Assembly: GCF_000003815.2 (NCBI RefSeq)
Contig: NC_049987.1
Location: 24,502,283 to 24,566,282 of the forward strand
Origin: Branchiostoma floridae
Lineage: Eukaryota; Chordata; Leptocardii; Amphioxiformes; Branchiostomatidae
DNA: 64,000 nt
Direction: 5' to 3'
Positions 1 to 11,300 of the stretch are shown here, one piece after another; within the stretch, counting starts at the first letter, position 1, and the number at the start of each line of letters is the position of its first letter. Below the pieces are notes generated by a model. The model ran no database searches and was not told where the DNA came from. It saw only the letters and a list, made by a program, of their open reading frames with translations. Both the position numbers and the translations under genes were made by a program.

Positions 1-100
1 CGGTACAGACAATTTAGGTCCAGGTACGGTCCAGGTCCAGGTACGGTCCAGGTCCAGGTACGGTCCAGGTCCAGAGGATCAGGTCCAGGTCCGGACCTGA
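1..100. repeat. GGTCCAG-rich tandem repeat at window edge
   Basis: A unit of about 18 bp built from GGTCCAGGTACGGTCCA repeats several times and runs off the left edge. Related GGTCCGGACC and CGGTACC-type words recur at 340-450 and at 48967-49045, next to an assembly gap, so this is probably part of a dispersed family and not a private satellite. Confidence 0.6.
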
Positions 101-1317
101 ACATGAACCAAATTGTTGGTGAATGGGCGATACTAAAAAAATGGTCCATTTTCTTACAAATGAATCTGTTTGGTAGAGTATCACGTAAACAACGCTAACT
201 ACCTTTGTGAATTTACACCAAGTTTGACTACATAGTAACATGGTAAAAATGACTATCCACTCTCCTATACTTCGCTATTGCTATTTCATTGGACCAAGAA
301 GCACGTGAACGCCTGGCGCCCTATTGCCGATATAATGTGTTCATTTCGAATCGGTCCAACATCCGCTCCACTGCATTTTTTCCGGTCTGTTTTTTCTGGT
401 CCGGTTCACCAGGAAAAACCGGTTTTCTATCGGTACGTCGTACCGTTACCAACCCTTAGTACGTAATATACATTATTATAGTAATGAAATGTTTGAGGTA
501 CTTGCTACGTTAAAGAGACACGGATACTTACAAGACACAATGTTTTTAGTTCGCATTCATTAATTTCTTCACACGACCCACGTATTCAGCGGGTAGATAA
601 GGTTAAATCTGTGTCATGTCGAAGTCATACGTGGGCTGTTCTGTACGTTGGTAGTACCCTTACCGAGTTTTCCATTGCAGTATGTGACTACAGTACAGTA
701 CTGTAAATGCAAAAGATCGCGGGATGGCTACCGCAAACTCAACACCTCCGCGAACACTCCATTTTCTCGCTACCGTGAAATTAAATCCTAACTATCACAA
801 CTTCGCGAGTTATATTGTTCACAATGACACAAAAATACAAAGCCCACTGCAGTACCGTAGGAAACTCCATGGAAATCATTTTCGAACATGACCTTTCTTC
901 ACACAAGCACTACACACCATGATATATTTACAACGTCTCAAGTTACTAGTATATGCACAGTAGACGGGGAGTTCGGAGTCATAACGAGTTGGTTACGGAA
1001 TGATTTTTGGATTTGGGGTTTTCACTTAAGATTTTTCCGGTGTCAGACCCGACACGAAACCAGAAATCAGGCTATTTGAATTGAGTCTACCCATCGTTTT
1101 CCTTGCAGTCGTCTGAATTTCGGGAATGTATCGGTTTTCCTGACAGGTCAGATGAGGTCGTGATAGTAGCGTTCTTGTGACCGATGCACTTCCGATGAAA
1201 GTCCAGCCCCCAGGCGACAACATATCCCGATACATTACTAGATAGTAGCAACGACGCATTCCCGATACCTTCCCAGTGTAATACCGACATCTACATGCAC
1301 TGTGATGTCAATGGAGT

Positions 1318-2148
1318 GGGCTTATACCCCCCTCACAATAGGCGCGATTCGATCGGAAGACTAGTTTACGAACTCTGAATGACATTTTCGTGAGTAAGAC
1401 GTCCGGTGTTCTCACGATCATCTTGCGATTTTTACGGATCGCCGGCAGTTTTCAGGAGTCTTACGACGGTCGCGGTGCAGCGAAACATGTTCTTAGCATA
1501 TGCGACTAGTCGAAGGAAATCTCCAAAATCGCACAGCTCGTTACCGAGTCGCAGATTGTGCGTACAAATCGTGCGTACATTGCAAGGGTATCGGTCAATA
1601 GTCTTGCGTCAATCCAACGATTGAAGACCGATAGGCGAGCAAAGACATAGTTATTAATCATCGAGCGCAAATCGGATGGCGAACGCCCGTCAGTTGGGCA
1701 ACGTTCGGGCGACGTTCGCCCGACTTCCGTTTGTTTACAAATATTGAATTTCTGGGAATGTGAGGGTAATTCTAAAATTGTGGCCGCTGTGGCAGTATGT
1801 AGGCTGGCTTTATGACACACTTTCTTTTCTTGCGTGATTTCTATTGTGCCCGCGCATTCCATTCATTGGTTAAAAAGATTCCGACAACAAAATAAGCAAC
1901 ATTTATTGATCTCTTGCCTTTTTTGAGGAACGTTTTGTGTTACCTTGTCCGCGTGCAAGAGGTCATGGGAGGTTTATTATCATAGATTTATTCACCGTCG
2001 ATCTCACGAGCCTCGCGTACATGTGAGGGGGACAGTTTTGAGGCGAAAAATACGCAAGACCATCTTAAGATCTTAAAATCAGCCGACCTTCCTGCGATCG
2101 CGAAGAACGTCCGAAGATCGTATATAATGTGAGGGGGGTATAAGGAGC
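1318..2148. mobile_element. Possible long inverted-repeat element (degenerate)
   Basis: CTTATACCCCCCTCACA at about 1320 is matched in inverted orientation by TGTGAGGGGGGTATAAG at about 2128. Similarity continues inward imperfectly: a CTTGCG-ATTTTT-CGCC pattern and a CGATC-TTCGGACG-like pattern occur on both arms. This suggests a fold-back or TIR element of about 830 bp with arms near 150 bp. No transposase reading frame is visible. The rest of 101-2390 shows no gene I can support. Confidence 0.4.
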
Positions 2149-2435
2149 GCTCCCGATGCCAGCCATATGGGCACGATAGGCCAGGCACGAGGGGCCGACT
2201 GTACCACTATACGTGTAGTACTATTTCCTAACTGGGAATAACAAATTTTCAATCAATTTTTTTTATGTTTCTATCGCTAGAGCACCCCTTCTTAATTCTC
2301 AATCATCAGTTTTTAACAAATGAGCTTAATTACTTTTTAGGTATATCTCATCATAGTCCCATACCTACGGTATGGTGGAATGAAATATAACAAGTTCCTC
2401 AACTGATATCGTTTCATCGTTTTTGGTTTATCATC

Positions 2436-5400
2436 TTGAAAGGGGTTTTGGAGGAGTTATGCTGCTCAAAGACAACAGAGACGTCCGTCATACCAAAAGG
2501 CGGTAAAGTGGAGATTCCCGGTTTTGTCAAGCTCGCTGTGCCACCTGGCGCCCTTCAAAGAGACACGACGGTTACCGTCTCCATAGTAGACATTCCCGGT
2601 ATCTTGAGGGGTCCTGAAGGCGTCAGTTGGACCTCCGGCTACCCCTGGTCCCTGGGTAAGAAGGCCTGTCCACGTGAGCTACTGGATCATGTGCTGTTCT
2701 CCCCAGCAGTCGGCGTCAACCTACATGGTGCGAAACTGAGTCGACCGATTGAGCTAGAGACTTGGCGGCCGCCTGGTTCTGAAGGAATGGAGTGTGTCGT
2801 GCTGAAGTATCATGCTGGCGAAGGCTGGAAAGATATCACAGCTTCAACCAAACTACAGAGATATCCGAATTCGGACAAAGTATCCATTTCTCTGCATACC
2901 TTTTGTCCGGTGACTCCGTTTTGGATCACCCCTGCTGCCACTGGGTCGTCCCTGAGGTCCCGGGATCCTAAAAGCACAGTGACAAACACAGTAATCCATG
3001 CACTGTCGTCAAATACTCTGGAATGTTGCTTTGCTGCTTATATCAAGCCCCTTTCTACAGCTGGCCGAATGCGATTCCACGTCGTCTGCAGAGAACGGAG
3101 TGTCCAAGCAGAAGAACACCAAGCAGGGTTCAAGTTGTGTGGATCCAATAAAGCCACTCGTCTTCTTTTCCATGGCGATGACATTGATGTTGCTGTAAGT
3201 TTAAATGGATCCCCATACCGGTCAAAGCAGGTGAATGTATGCGCCGGACAGTGCCGCGAACCAAGCGGTCAGCAAATACAAATGAACATTGTCAGACCAG
3301 AAGGAAGTCTCATCGCAGGCGAAGTGCAAGTCAGGAAAATTCAACAACTACCATGGCCGGTTGTATGTGAACTTGATTTTGATGAGGTAAAGATTAGCTG
3401 CTATTGCGTATCTGACTGTAAATTAATGTTTTTGTCTTTAAACTGTAAACAACATAGCTGTTTTCAGGTACACAAACCCGAAAATTCTACTCAGAGTAAT
3501 GGGCTTTTCAATAAAACTCACGTGTTGTGAATTTCTTTTTCAACGAAAATAATCAGTAAATAGTGACGTGCTGTGTTTTCTGTTTCAGGAAGGGGATGAT
3601 TCACCGAGTAAGTATATTTCATCGTACTGCAAATGTAAATCATTATTTCACGACCCCATTCCTTCGCCAAATGATTTTAAAGTGATAACTGATGTGTCAA
3701 TTGTGTTTGTCATTAATAATCCAGATACGGTCCTTATTTGCATAAAAAAGGTAATAAATCACCACCTCCCCAAATAAAAGACGTACACAATCTATGTTAA
3801 GAAAGAAGGGTTTAATCACATTTTCTGCTGATTTGTGCAAATGAGGTCCTCATTTACATAATAAACCTTCAATGATGTTTACCTCTACATAACTTCCTAA
3901 TGCCACAAGTAAGTAATTCCCGCCATTTACCACAATGAGGTTAGAGCATTTCTTATCAATTATGCAAATGATGTCTTCATTTGCATAATGCTTATCTATC
4001 AATATTCTTCTTTCTCATTTACCAATCCCACATGTTGCAATAGTAGACAGCGGGAGTGTTGTTAATCCTGCTAGCAGACATGTGCAGGCCGGCGGGCATG
4101 TTGTCGAGCCGACTGGAGCAGGTTTGGACAATTTTCTCATTAGATATTCAAATTAGATCCGGATTTCAAAGACCTAATCACATACCGAATATCAATACAA
4201 TGCATCCAGGCGTTCTTGAATTATGCTGGTCTTTTACAACACACACGCACAAAAAACACCACACAAAATATAACCTTCTTGGCGAAGGCAAAACTTGTTA
4301 ATGGGGTTATTAAAGCCCTGTATGGTATTCATCTCTTGAAGGAGTCAAAGGCATGATGACAAGTAGTAGAAATAAGCGGAAAAGTTGTCTCCTACAGTAG
4401 AAACATAAATCTATCATATCAGGACAAATACCATAACTTAGCATTCATTGTCAAAAACAGTTAATGTGTTCATTCTAGGTGGCTTTAATAAAAACGTCGT
4501 TGTGCACCAAATATGTGTACATGTTAAATATGACTGATTTTTCATGCTGAATACAACTTTAGATACATGTATATTGTTCATTATCTATAATTCTCTCATT
4601 ATATGTCAAATGAAGAAAGAGGTATACATATTTTAATTTCTAAGAAAATGATTTGTTACTTCAGCAAAATCAATATCAACGTCATTTAGAAACTGGTGGA
4701 TAAGACAAAAACAATTCCATAGCGAGCTAAAGCGCTTAATATTCCAATTATTGTGAAAGGCATCCTTACTGTTTCATTGTGATGCTAACATTACATTTCT
4801 CCATACAGGCAAAGATGGAAGTCGGCGCTCACGAATGCAGCCCGGCCACAAACCGTCTTCTCTTATGGTGTCGGCAAAGCAGATGACAGTGCACGAACGC
4901 CAATCGACAGACCATGGAGTAGGGCGTAGTAGGGCCAGAATGGGCTCGAATGCAAAAGGTGGAAACAACTGTTACATTTCTGTTATTTTTTCATTAAAAT
5001 GTATTATAAGAAATGAATTCTGAAACAATTCTGAAAAGAAGAAAACTTTCTGCGTTAAAGAACAACAGTTTGTTCATAAGTTAAGACTTTTTGATTACAT
5101 AATTTTGCTTACAGCATAAGAAGGTTAGACACCCAGGTAATAAGATACGGCAAATAGCAGTTACTCAAGCAACAGGATATGATTTTCAAACCGTCAGACG
5201 TTTCAGACAACTTCCGTTGTTGCTGGAGAGCAGTTTTTTATCCTCAGTAGGAATTGCTATGCATACGAGATGAAGCCAATTTTGATAGTCCAATTGGAAA
5301 AAAAAAACGTAAAGACAAGTTAAGACGAAGTTGATACAAATGACTAAACTAGCTCCTTAAGCTTCGTATAAGTTTAGACATCCAGGTAATGAGATTCGCC

Positions 5401-5562
5401 AAATAGCGGTAACTCAAGCAACTGGATATGACCCAGAAAACGCTCAGTCGTTTCATATAACATCCGTTATCATTCGTCAGTGTCAGCGTCGTATCCAATT
5501 GCTTGAGTAATTGCTATTTGGCGAATCTCTCTCTCTCTCTCTTTTTCTCTCTCTCTCTCTCT

Positions 5563-5630
<68 letters not shown>

Positions 5631-6501
5631 AAGAGGGGGGTAATTATGACACATGCCAAGCAGTAGGTCACCCTTGGACTCATACAGCTTTGATTCTTTA
5701 GCCCCAGTTCCAAAAGTCACCAAATACTTCCACTTCATCAAGGAAAGAGTAGCCGGGGAATGGAAGAACCTGGCTGACACATTAGGGTTTGAGTGGGAGG
5801 ACATTGAAAACATTGAGGGGAGAGAGATCGATGCCAAGAGTTGCTGCAGAAGAATGCTGAACGACTGGTATAAGAAGAACGGTAACGCCGCCACGATAGA
5901 GGTGTTGATGGGCGCCCTAGCTGGACGGAAGCTACAGTTCGTCGTGGATGCTCTACGCGATGCCAAAGAGTTTCCAGGCAAGACTTCTTCCTGTACTAAT
6001 GTAACCATGACCTTAAGGAAGTTAACAAATTCCCCCTTAAAAATGGATTGTCTTTGGTCCTCTTTCGTATACCCGATATATTCACATAACTTAGAAGACA
6101 TGGAAGAAGACATTGCTTACGTTATTCATGCCATGAAAAAGAAAATGAAAACCATCACATAATTTTCTTTTTTTTTCATTATTGTGTATCTGTTCATTAG
6201 AATGAAGACAAAGTAGGCAATCAAAAGCAACCGTCCAAAGAAAAGAAACTTGCATTGTGGGAGTTTTATAGTATACCTTGCATAGAGGTTTTATGACTCG
6301 TTATAAGGATGTGGATACCTATTAAAATAAATATGATGATGTTGTTACTTACTACGTTTAGTATCACTATGTGGTTTAATTAAACTATTTTCTTCCGTTT
6401 CAGAGCTACAAAACCGTGACCAGCGTCTTCCCGACATCAATACTTCCCCCATGTCACGTAACCTCGTGTACCCTCGCAGACCACGTGACGGTCACAATTG
6501 A
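2436..6501 (+). CDS. ZU5-UPA-death-domain protein (UNC5CL/PIDD-like), 5' end not found
   Basis: Joined exons: about 2443-3386, 3589-3607, 4809-4958, 5702-5977 and 6404-6501 (TGA). All phases agree and give roughly 495 residues. The large exon encodes a ZU5 domain (IPKGGKVEIPG, then LAVPPGAL) followed by a UPA-like region. Exons 3589-4958 form a basic linker. The 5702 exon is a death domain (core GEWKNLADTLGF, then WEDIENIEG). This order matches UNC5CL, PIDD and UNC5 tails, which act as cytoplasmic signalling adaptors through death-domain pairing. Reading is open from 2391 but begins without an ATG. A pyrimidine-rich acceptor ends at 2442, so upstream coding or leader exons are missing or unrecognised. 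The intron after 5977 starts with GC (CCAG then GCAAG) and 3589-3607 is a 19-nt microexon. The exact family member is uncertain. Confidence 0.75.
5111..5230 (+). mobile_element. MITE fragment, family B (ACTCAAGCAACTGGATATG)
   Basis: Contains the words CACCCAGGTAATAAGATACG, TTACTCAAGCAACAGGATATG (split here by comma only for reading) and GTCAGACGTTTCAGA that recur at 5372, 38816, 45505 and 53700. It lies in an intron of the ZU5/death gene. One arm only. Confidence 0.5.
5372..5528. mobile_element. Fold-back MITE, family B
   Basis: The left arm (GAGATTCGCCAAATAGCGG, then ACTCAAGCAACTGGATATGA) pairs with an inverted right arm ending TTGGCGAATCTC at 5528. This gives a stem of about 42 bp around a loop of about 55 bp. 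The right arm runs directly into the CT microsatellite. Confidence 0.65.
5527..5628. repeat. (CT)n followed by (AT)n microsatellite
   Basis: About 67 bp of nearly pure CT are followed by about 34 bp of AT. It lies just upstream of the death-domain exon of the ZU5 gene, within its intron. Confidence 0.95.
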
Positions 6502-6773
6502 CAAAGAATGGCGGATGCTCAAGCTCCCGTCTTTTGTCGTGAGCAAACACATGATGTTGACCTTCATATAGTCTAGCCTCACAAACTCTATTTGGTTATC
6601 CTTACTAAAACACATATTGTGACCAGCCCTTCCAGCTCTATCCTGCCACTTGCTACATAACGTAATCGAACACCACAAGGTGTCTGCTATTTACTTTACC
6701 AGTAATCATGGTGACAGCCGTCTGGTCCAGGTAATTTACAATGACATTAAAAAACTACACAGTAGCAGGGATT

Positions 6774-6998
6774 AATGTCCCTGTAGCTCAACTGGTAGCA
6801 GCCTCACAGTTGAGCTCCAGGTTTCAATTAGTTCTTAACTGGGAGTCCCACCGAGGTTCGATTCTGGGAAGAGCATCTCGGTTGGGGCTGCACCTGTCTT
6901 TTGGAAGGGACATTATTTGGGGTCCAATGTTTGAGGGGATGCTTCGAGTTTGTGAAATAGGAAGGGCAAACACCTTCTCCCCGTAAAAATATAGTGCA
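6774..6998 (+). mobile_element. tRNA-derived SINE, family A, copy 1
   Basis: The head carries an A-box-like TAGCTCAACTGGTAGCAG and a B-box-like GGTTCGATTCTGG. The shared body has TTGGGGCTGCACCTGTCTTTT and ends CTTCTCCCCGTAAAAA. The anticodon arm cannot form a functional tRNA. The rest of 6502-8285 is AT-rich intergenic DNA with no gene I can support. Confidence 0.75.
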
Positions 6999-8287
6999 AG
7001 CATTTCTTAATAAGATATCGCTATTGCTTTGACTAGAGCAGGTTTATAATGTTGTAGTTATATTTCAGCCATACCATAAGTATGGTGAAATATATTGAAA
7101 GTTTATTGCAAGCTCATGCTCATGGGGCTAATTGCAGGTGAACAAAATCAAATACATGAAGTGATTGAGAACACGTAAATGATCTAAATTCTAACATATG
7201 AAGACTAACTGATTGTAATGTACATACAGAATATAATGACCACTGTTGAATGCATTTTCTTTTACCATTTCAATGATCATGCGAAATACATTCAAATGAA
7301 ACAAGAGATTCTATGAATTGACAAGCATTTCAATGCCCAGAATCGTCAATTTTAACATTAGATTTTTTTCTATCACCCTGCTGTGTTATAATTGTATTAG
7401 GATGTTGATGTTTCTGTATGCAGATCGATGCGTCTTTGCCTTCGTTTTCAATATTAATAGTTCAGACCTTCACGAGGGCATAAATGTATGGAAATGAACA
7501 AAAAATAACATTCATTTGAATCATTGAACGTAATAAGTGTAAATATAGAATAGAATTAATTGTCATGGATGTAGATTTTAATTGATATTAGACCTGTGTA
7601 AATGTTTTATTGTAGTTTACATTTTGCATTTCTAACTTTGTAGTATCCCAGTCCAATCAAAAGGAGTAACGTTCGACGTTCAAACGTTTTATCTCTACTT
7701 TTTGTGCGCCTAGCCAGAGTAGGCGTCTTATCAGAGAAAACGTCAGACGGGTAAATATACAGAAGGCGCTTTGATTGGCGTTGTTTACCCAGAGAGCAAA
7801 AGTCAACTACGGCACGTGTTGTTTTTGTTAGGTCGCCATTACCAAGCCACAATGTACTGACTTCTCTCATCTCCTTAGCATTACGCGGGACCTTATGGCT
7901 TATGAATAAAGGAGTTGTCTAAATTTATCATTTGTATGTGATATTTGAAAAAGGCTATTTGTTACATAACAATATGATTAACTTGATATATCAAAAACTG
8001 TACTATGAGTCACTGAAATGCATGTGACCATATGCTAGTAAACCAATTACTATAGTACCTTAGGAAGAGTAGGGAGTACTTTCTTCTTTAACTTATATAA
8101 CAAGATAAATGTATGAACCCTACTTGTCGCTGGACAGTGATATATGGCATGCTCTACAATGCTGTGCGTGATGTGCATCTATTTGCAGTACTTTGTAGTA
8201 GGCGAACAAAAATCAAACGATGACACTTATTAAAACATCACAATACAAACATCTAATAGTTCTCATCGATGTAGAATCAGTTTACGG

Positions 8288-8348
8288 TTACAATAGTTTG
8301 ACGAATTTCTTAGTGATGAGACTATGGAGCTTCTTGTCGGTGCCATAG
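8288..8348 (-). repeat. Duplicate of the 3' end of the BHMT-like last exon
   Basis: About 60 bp (ACAATAGTTTGACGAATTTC through GTCGGTGCCATAG) repeat the segment at 8350-8409, which encodes the C terminus. The copy lies immediately downstream of the stop codon on the transcribed strand, with several substitutions. Confidence 0.85.
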
Positions 8349-11300
8349 TTACAATAGTTTAACGACTTTCTCAGTGTTGAGACTATGGAGCTTCTTGTCG
8401 GTACCATAGGCGAAGTGCTGGCTCATGTCGGGGGAGTACTTGCTGGCGGGCGGTGTGCGGCCCAGGGACTCGGCCAGGGTCCGGGTGAAGTGCGAGGCGT
8501 TCCCGCAGCACAGCCCAACGTACTGCAGCCCCAGCTGCCGGCACCGCTGCCCGAACTCTGCGATCATGCTGCGGCTGCACAGGAACGCGTCAAGGTCCGT
8601 GGGAAAAGCGCGCTCTCCTAGAAAAAAGGGCAATCAAGAAATGAAGCCTCAATACCCACCTGTGTCTGTCCCTGGAGCTATTGAAACAAAGATGAGCGCC
8701 AATGCTATATGTCGTAAGGAAAACATAAGTTTCACCTATCATATCTAATCACAACGAACAGCTCATGACCCAAATTAAAGAGCAGTTGCTTGATATGATT
8801 TTGAAAACGGTCAGTTGTTTCAGTCAGTAACCTTAATAGACGTAACAGCTCATGGGTCTAAGAATGTTCTTTCTATGAGGAACTACAATCGTGTGTTGTT
8901 AAGGATACACACCTTTATGGTTGACCAGAGACTGCATGGTCGGCCTCAGCTCGTCACAACGGAACGGCACGGGCAGGGCGGCAACAGGAACCTACAATCA
9001 CGCACAGGACTGCTATTTATCGGTATATCCAACGATACAGCGACATTAAAAGGCAAATAATCGGGCTAGATAATGGTTATCTCTGCGATTGCTATATGCC
9101 ACTTTACTACCGGCAGCATGGTAAAAGTGATTTTCAAAAGATTATCAAAGAGCCATTACGAAGATGTAACCATATACTTATAAACCTAAACTCTCATGAA
9201 AGATATACTTTTCTACCTGTAATATAAATTGTTATTTTGTTAAAAAATAAGTAAAATTCTATAGTCACTTTTTGCAGTTGTCTAAGTAACTTGAATCTTC
9301 CGTATTCTACACATTGAATTTTATTTGACCTTGATCTTGTCCTTTATCCTCTCCACCAGCGGCAGCATAGTGAAGGGCCCCCGCCCGCAGTTCAGCCCCA
9401 CCACGGCGGCTCCGGCCTCCTCCAGGGCCCGCATGGAGTCCAGCAGGGAGAGCCCGTCCACACTCCGGTCCGCGTCTTTGTGGAACGTCATGCACACAAC
9501 CGCCGGGAGACCTGGTCAAGCAACGAAACATCATCTTCATCATCACATCATCATCAACATCAGCATCGCAACATCACATATTCATCTTCATCATCACAAC
9601 ATCGTCATCAATATCAGCAAGCGTTAGTCCACACTCCGGTCCGCGTCTTTGTGTAACGTCATGCACACAACCGCCGGGAGACCTGGTCAAACAACGGCGC
9701 GGTTAACAGACACACAGCATTAGTTGATGCACTGTGCAAGTTACAACTAAATTTGGCAAATTTGTCTCAGTTTCAAAACGTATCAGAAGTACAACATATC
9801 ATAATATATAGCTAACAAAGGTGAAGACATGAAAAACGCTTTTTATGGTAGAGTATAGAACCAAACGTTTGACGACAACGCAAGCACGACGTTGCCAATA
9901 TAGAAACTCACCTTTGCTGTACTTGTTGATGCACTCCAGCGCCAGCTTGGCCTCAGCCACCATCCCGTACGTCTCTGCCACGATGAAGTCCGCCCCCTCC
10001 TCCACTGCCCACTCGATCTGTTCCTGCAATGGAGAATCGTGTCTTAGTCACTTAGTCGCATTTCAGCTTTTAAAGATTGGAGTGCCGAAGATGTTGAATC
10101 ATAAGGAGACATCTCCGACTCTCCTATTCACAACCGAATTGAAACTTCCAAAGTCGGTAAAGTCTTTGAAATCTAGTACTTTTAGACTATCTCTTTGGCA
10201 ATTCTCTACTACTTTTCTTCAGCCCGTAGAAGAGTCTGGTGAAGGCTAACTTTGTTCCGTGAGTCCCAACGATATCTTTCTATCGCAACGGGTCAAATGT
10301 GCCGGGTAGCCAATATCAGCCCCCGTCTCTGTTAAGGGATGGTCGGTGGGCTCAATTGTAGGTTACTGCATCATTGTTTATCTTACCTTGAATATAGTGA
10401 TACACTCCTCGTGTGTGGAGGGCACGTTGGGGTCGAACACGGTGGTGTTGCAGATGTTTCCCGCCATGAGGGTGCCGGTCTCGTCCGCCACCTCCCGGGC
10501 CAGCCTCAGGGCGGTCCGGTTCATGGGCTCCAGGTCAGCCTCGCGCCCGATAACCCGCAGCTTCTCACGGTGCCCGTAGTACTGGGTGGGAGATATATGT
10601 ATATGTTAGTGTTACTGATGTTTCCCGCCATGAGGGTGCCGGTCTCGTCCGCCACCTCCCGGGCCAGCCTCAGGGCGGTCCGGTTCATGGGCTCCAGGTC
10701 AGCCTCGCGCCCGATAACACGCAGTTTCTCACGGTGCCCGTAGTACTGGGTGGGGAAAAGGGGATCTTTGTTCAAGAAGATTTGCATCGTGCAATGGTTA
10801 GTGACCCTGCCTCTATGTGATTCGCTTGTCGAAAGTAGCCAGGGGTAGCCTGGGTACCATCCGGATAGTAGTTCGCTCCTATCTTCGCTTCCGCTATCAT
10901 GATACACAGAAACACAGAGAAGCGACTGTATATAGTGTATAATGAATGTCAGAGCTAATAGCGACTGTATATAGTGTATAATGAATGTCAGAGCTAATAG
11001 CGACTGTATATAGTGTATAATGAATGTCAGAGCTAATAGCGACTGTATATAGTGTATAATGAACGTCGGAGCGAACTACTTTCCGGCTGGTATCCAGGCT
11101 AAGCCAGGGGAGTTTGAACCTGTAAATACTGTACATATCGCTCGTCTTCTCTGTCACAAACAGTGATAAAATAGCTCTTCAGTCAGTTAATCCGATTGGA
11201 GAGGGCTTTTCGTTTTCGATGTTGTATGTTGTTGAGTTTGATCTGAATGAATGTAAAAATAAAGAAACGAAAATGGAAACAAACTACTAGTATCTGTAGA

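Noticed and set aside
5514-6113. Minus-strand open frame of 199 codons over the death-domain exon
   Set aside because: It is antisense to a clear death domain and ends in translated AT/CT microsatellite.
6774-6870. tRNA gene candidate (A- and B-box-like words)
   Set aside because: The arms do not pair into a cloverleaf. The same head recurs with a shared non-tRNA body at several sites, as expected of a SINE.
7607-7870. Minus-strand open frame of 87 codons (MREVSTLWLGNGDLTKTT)
   Set aside because: It starts with ATG but has no recognised domain, splice context or neighbour support; it may be repeat-derived.
10521-10907. Fused reading through both BHMT exon 3 copies
   Set aside because: Reading through copy 10745-10612 enters the true exon out of frame; the normal acceptor at 10581 explains the protein.
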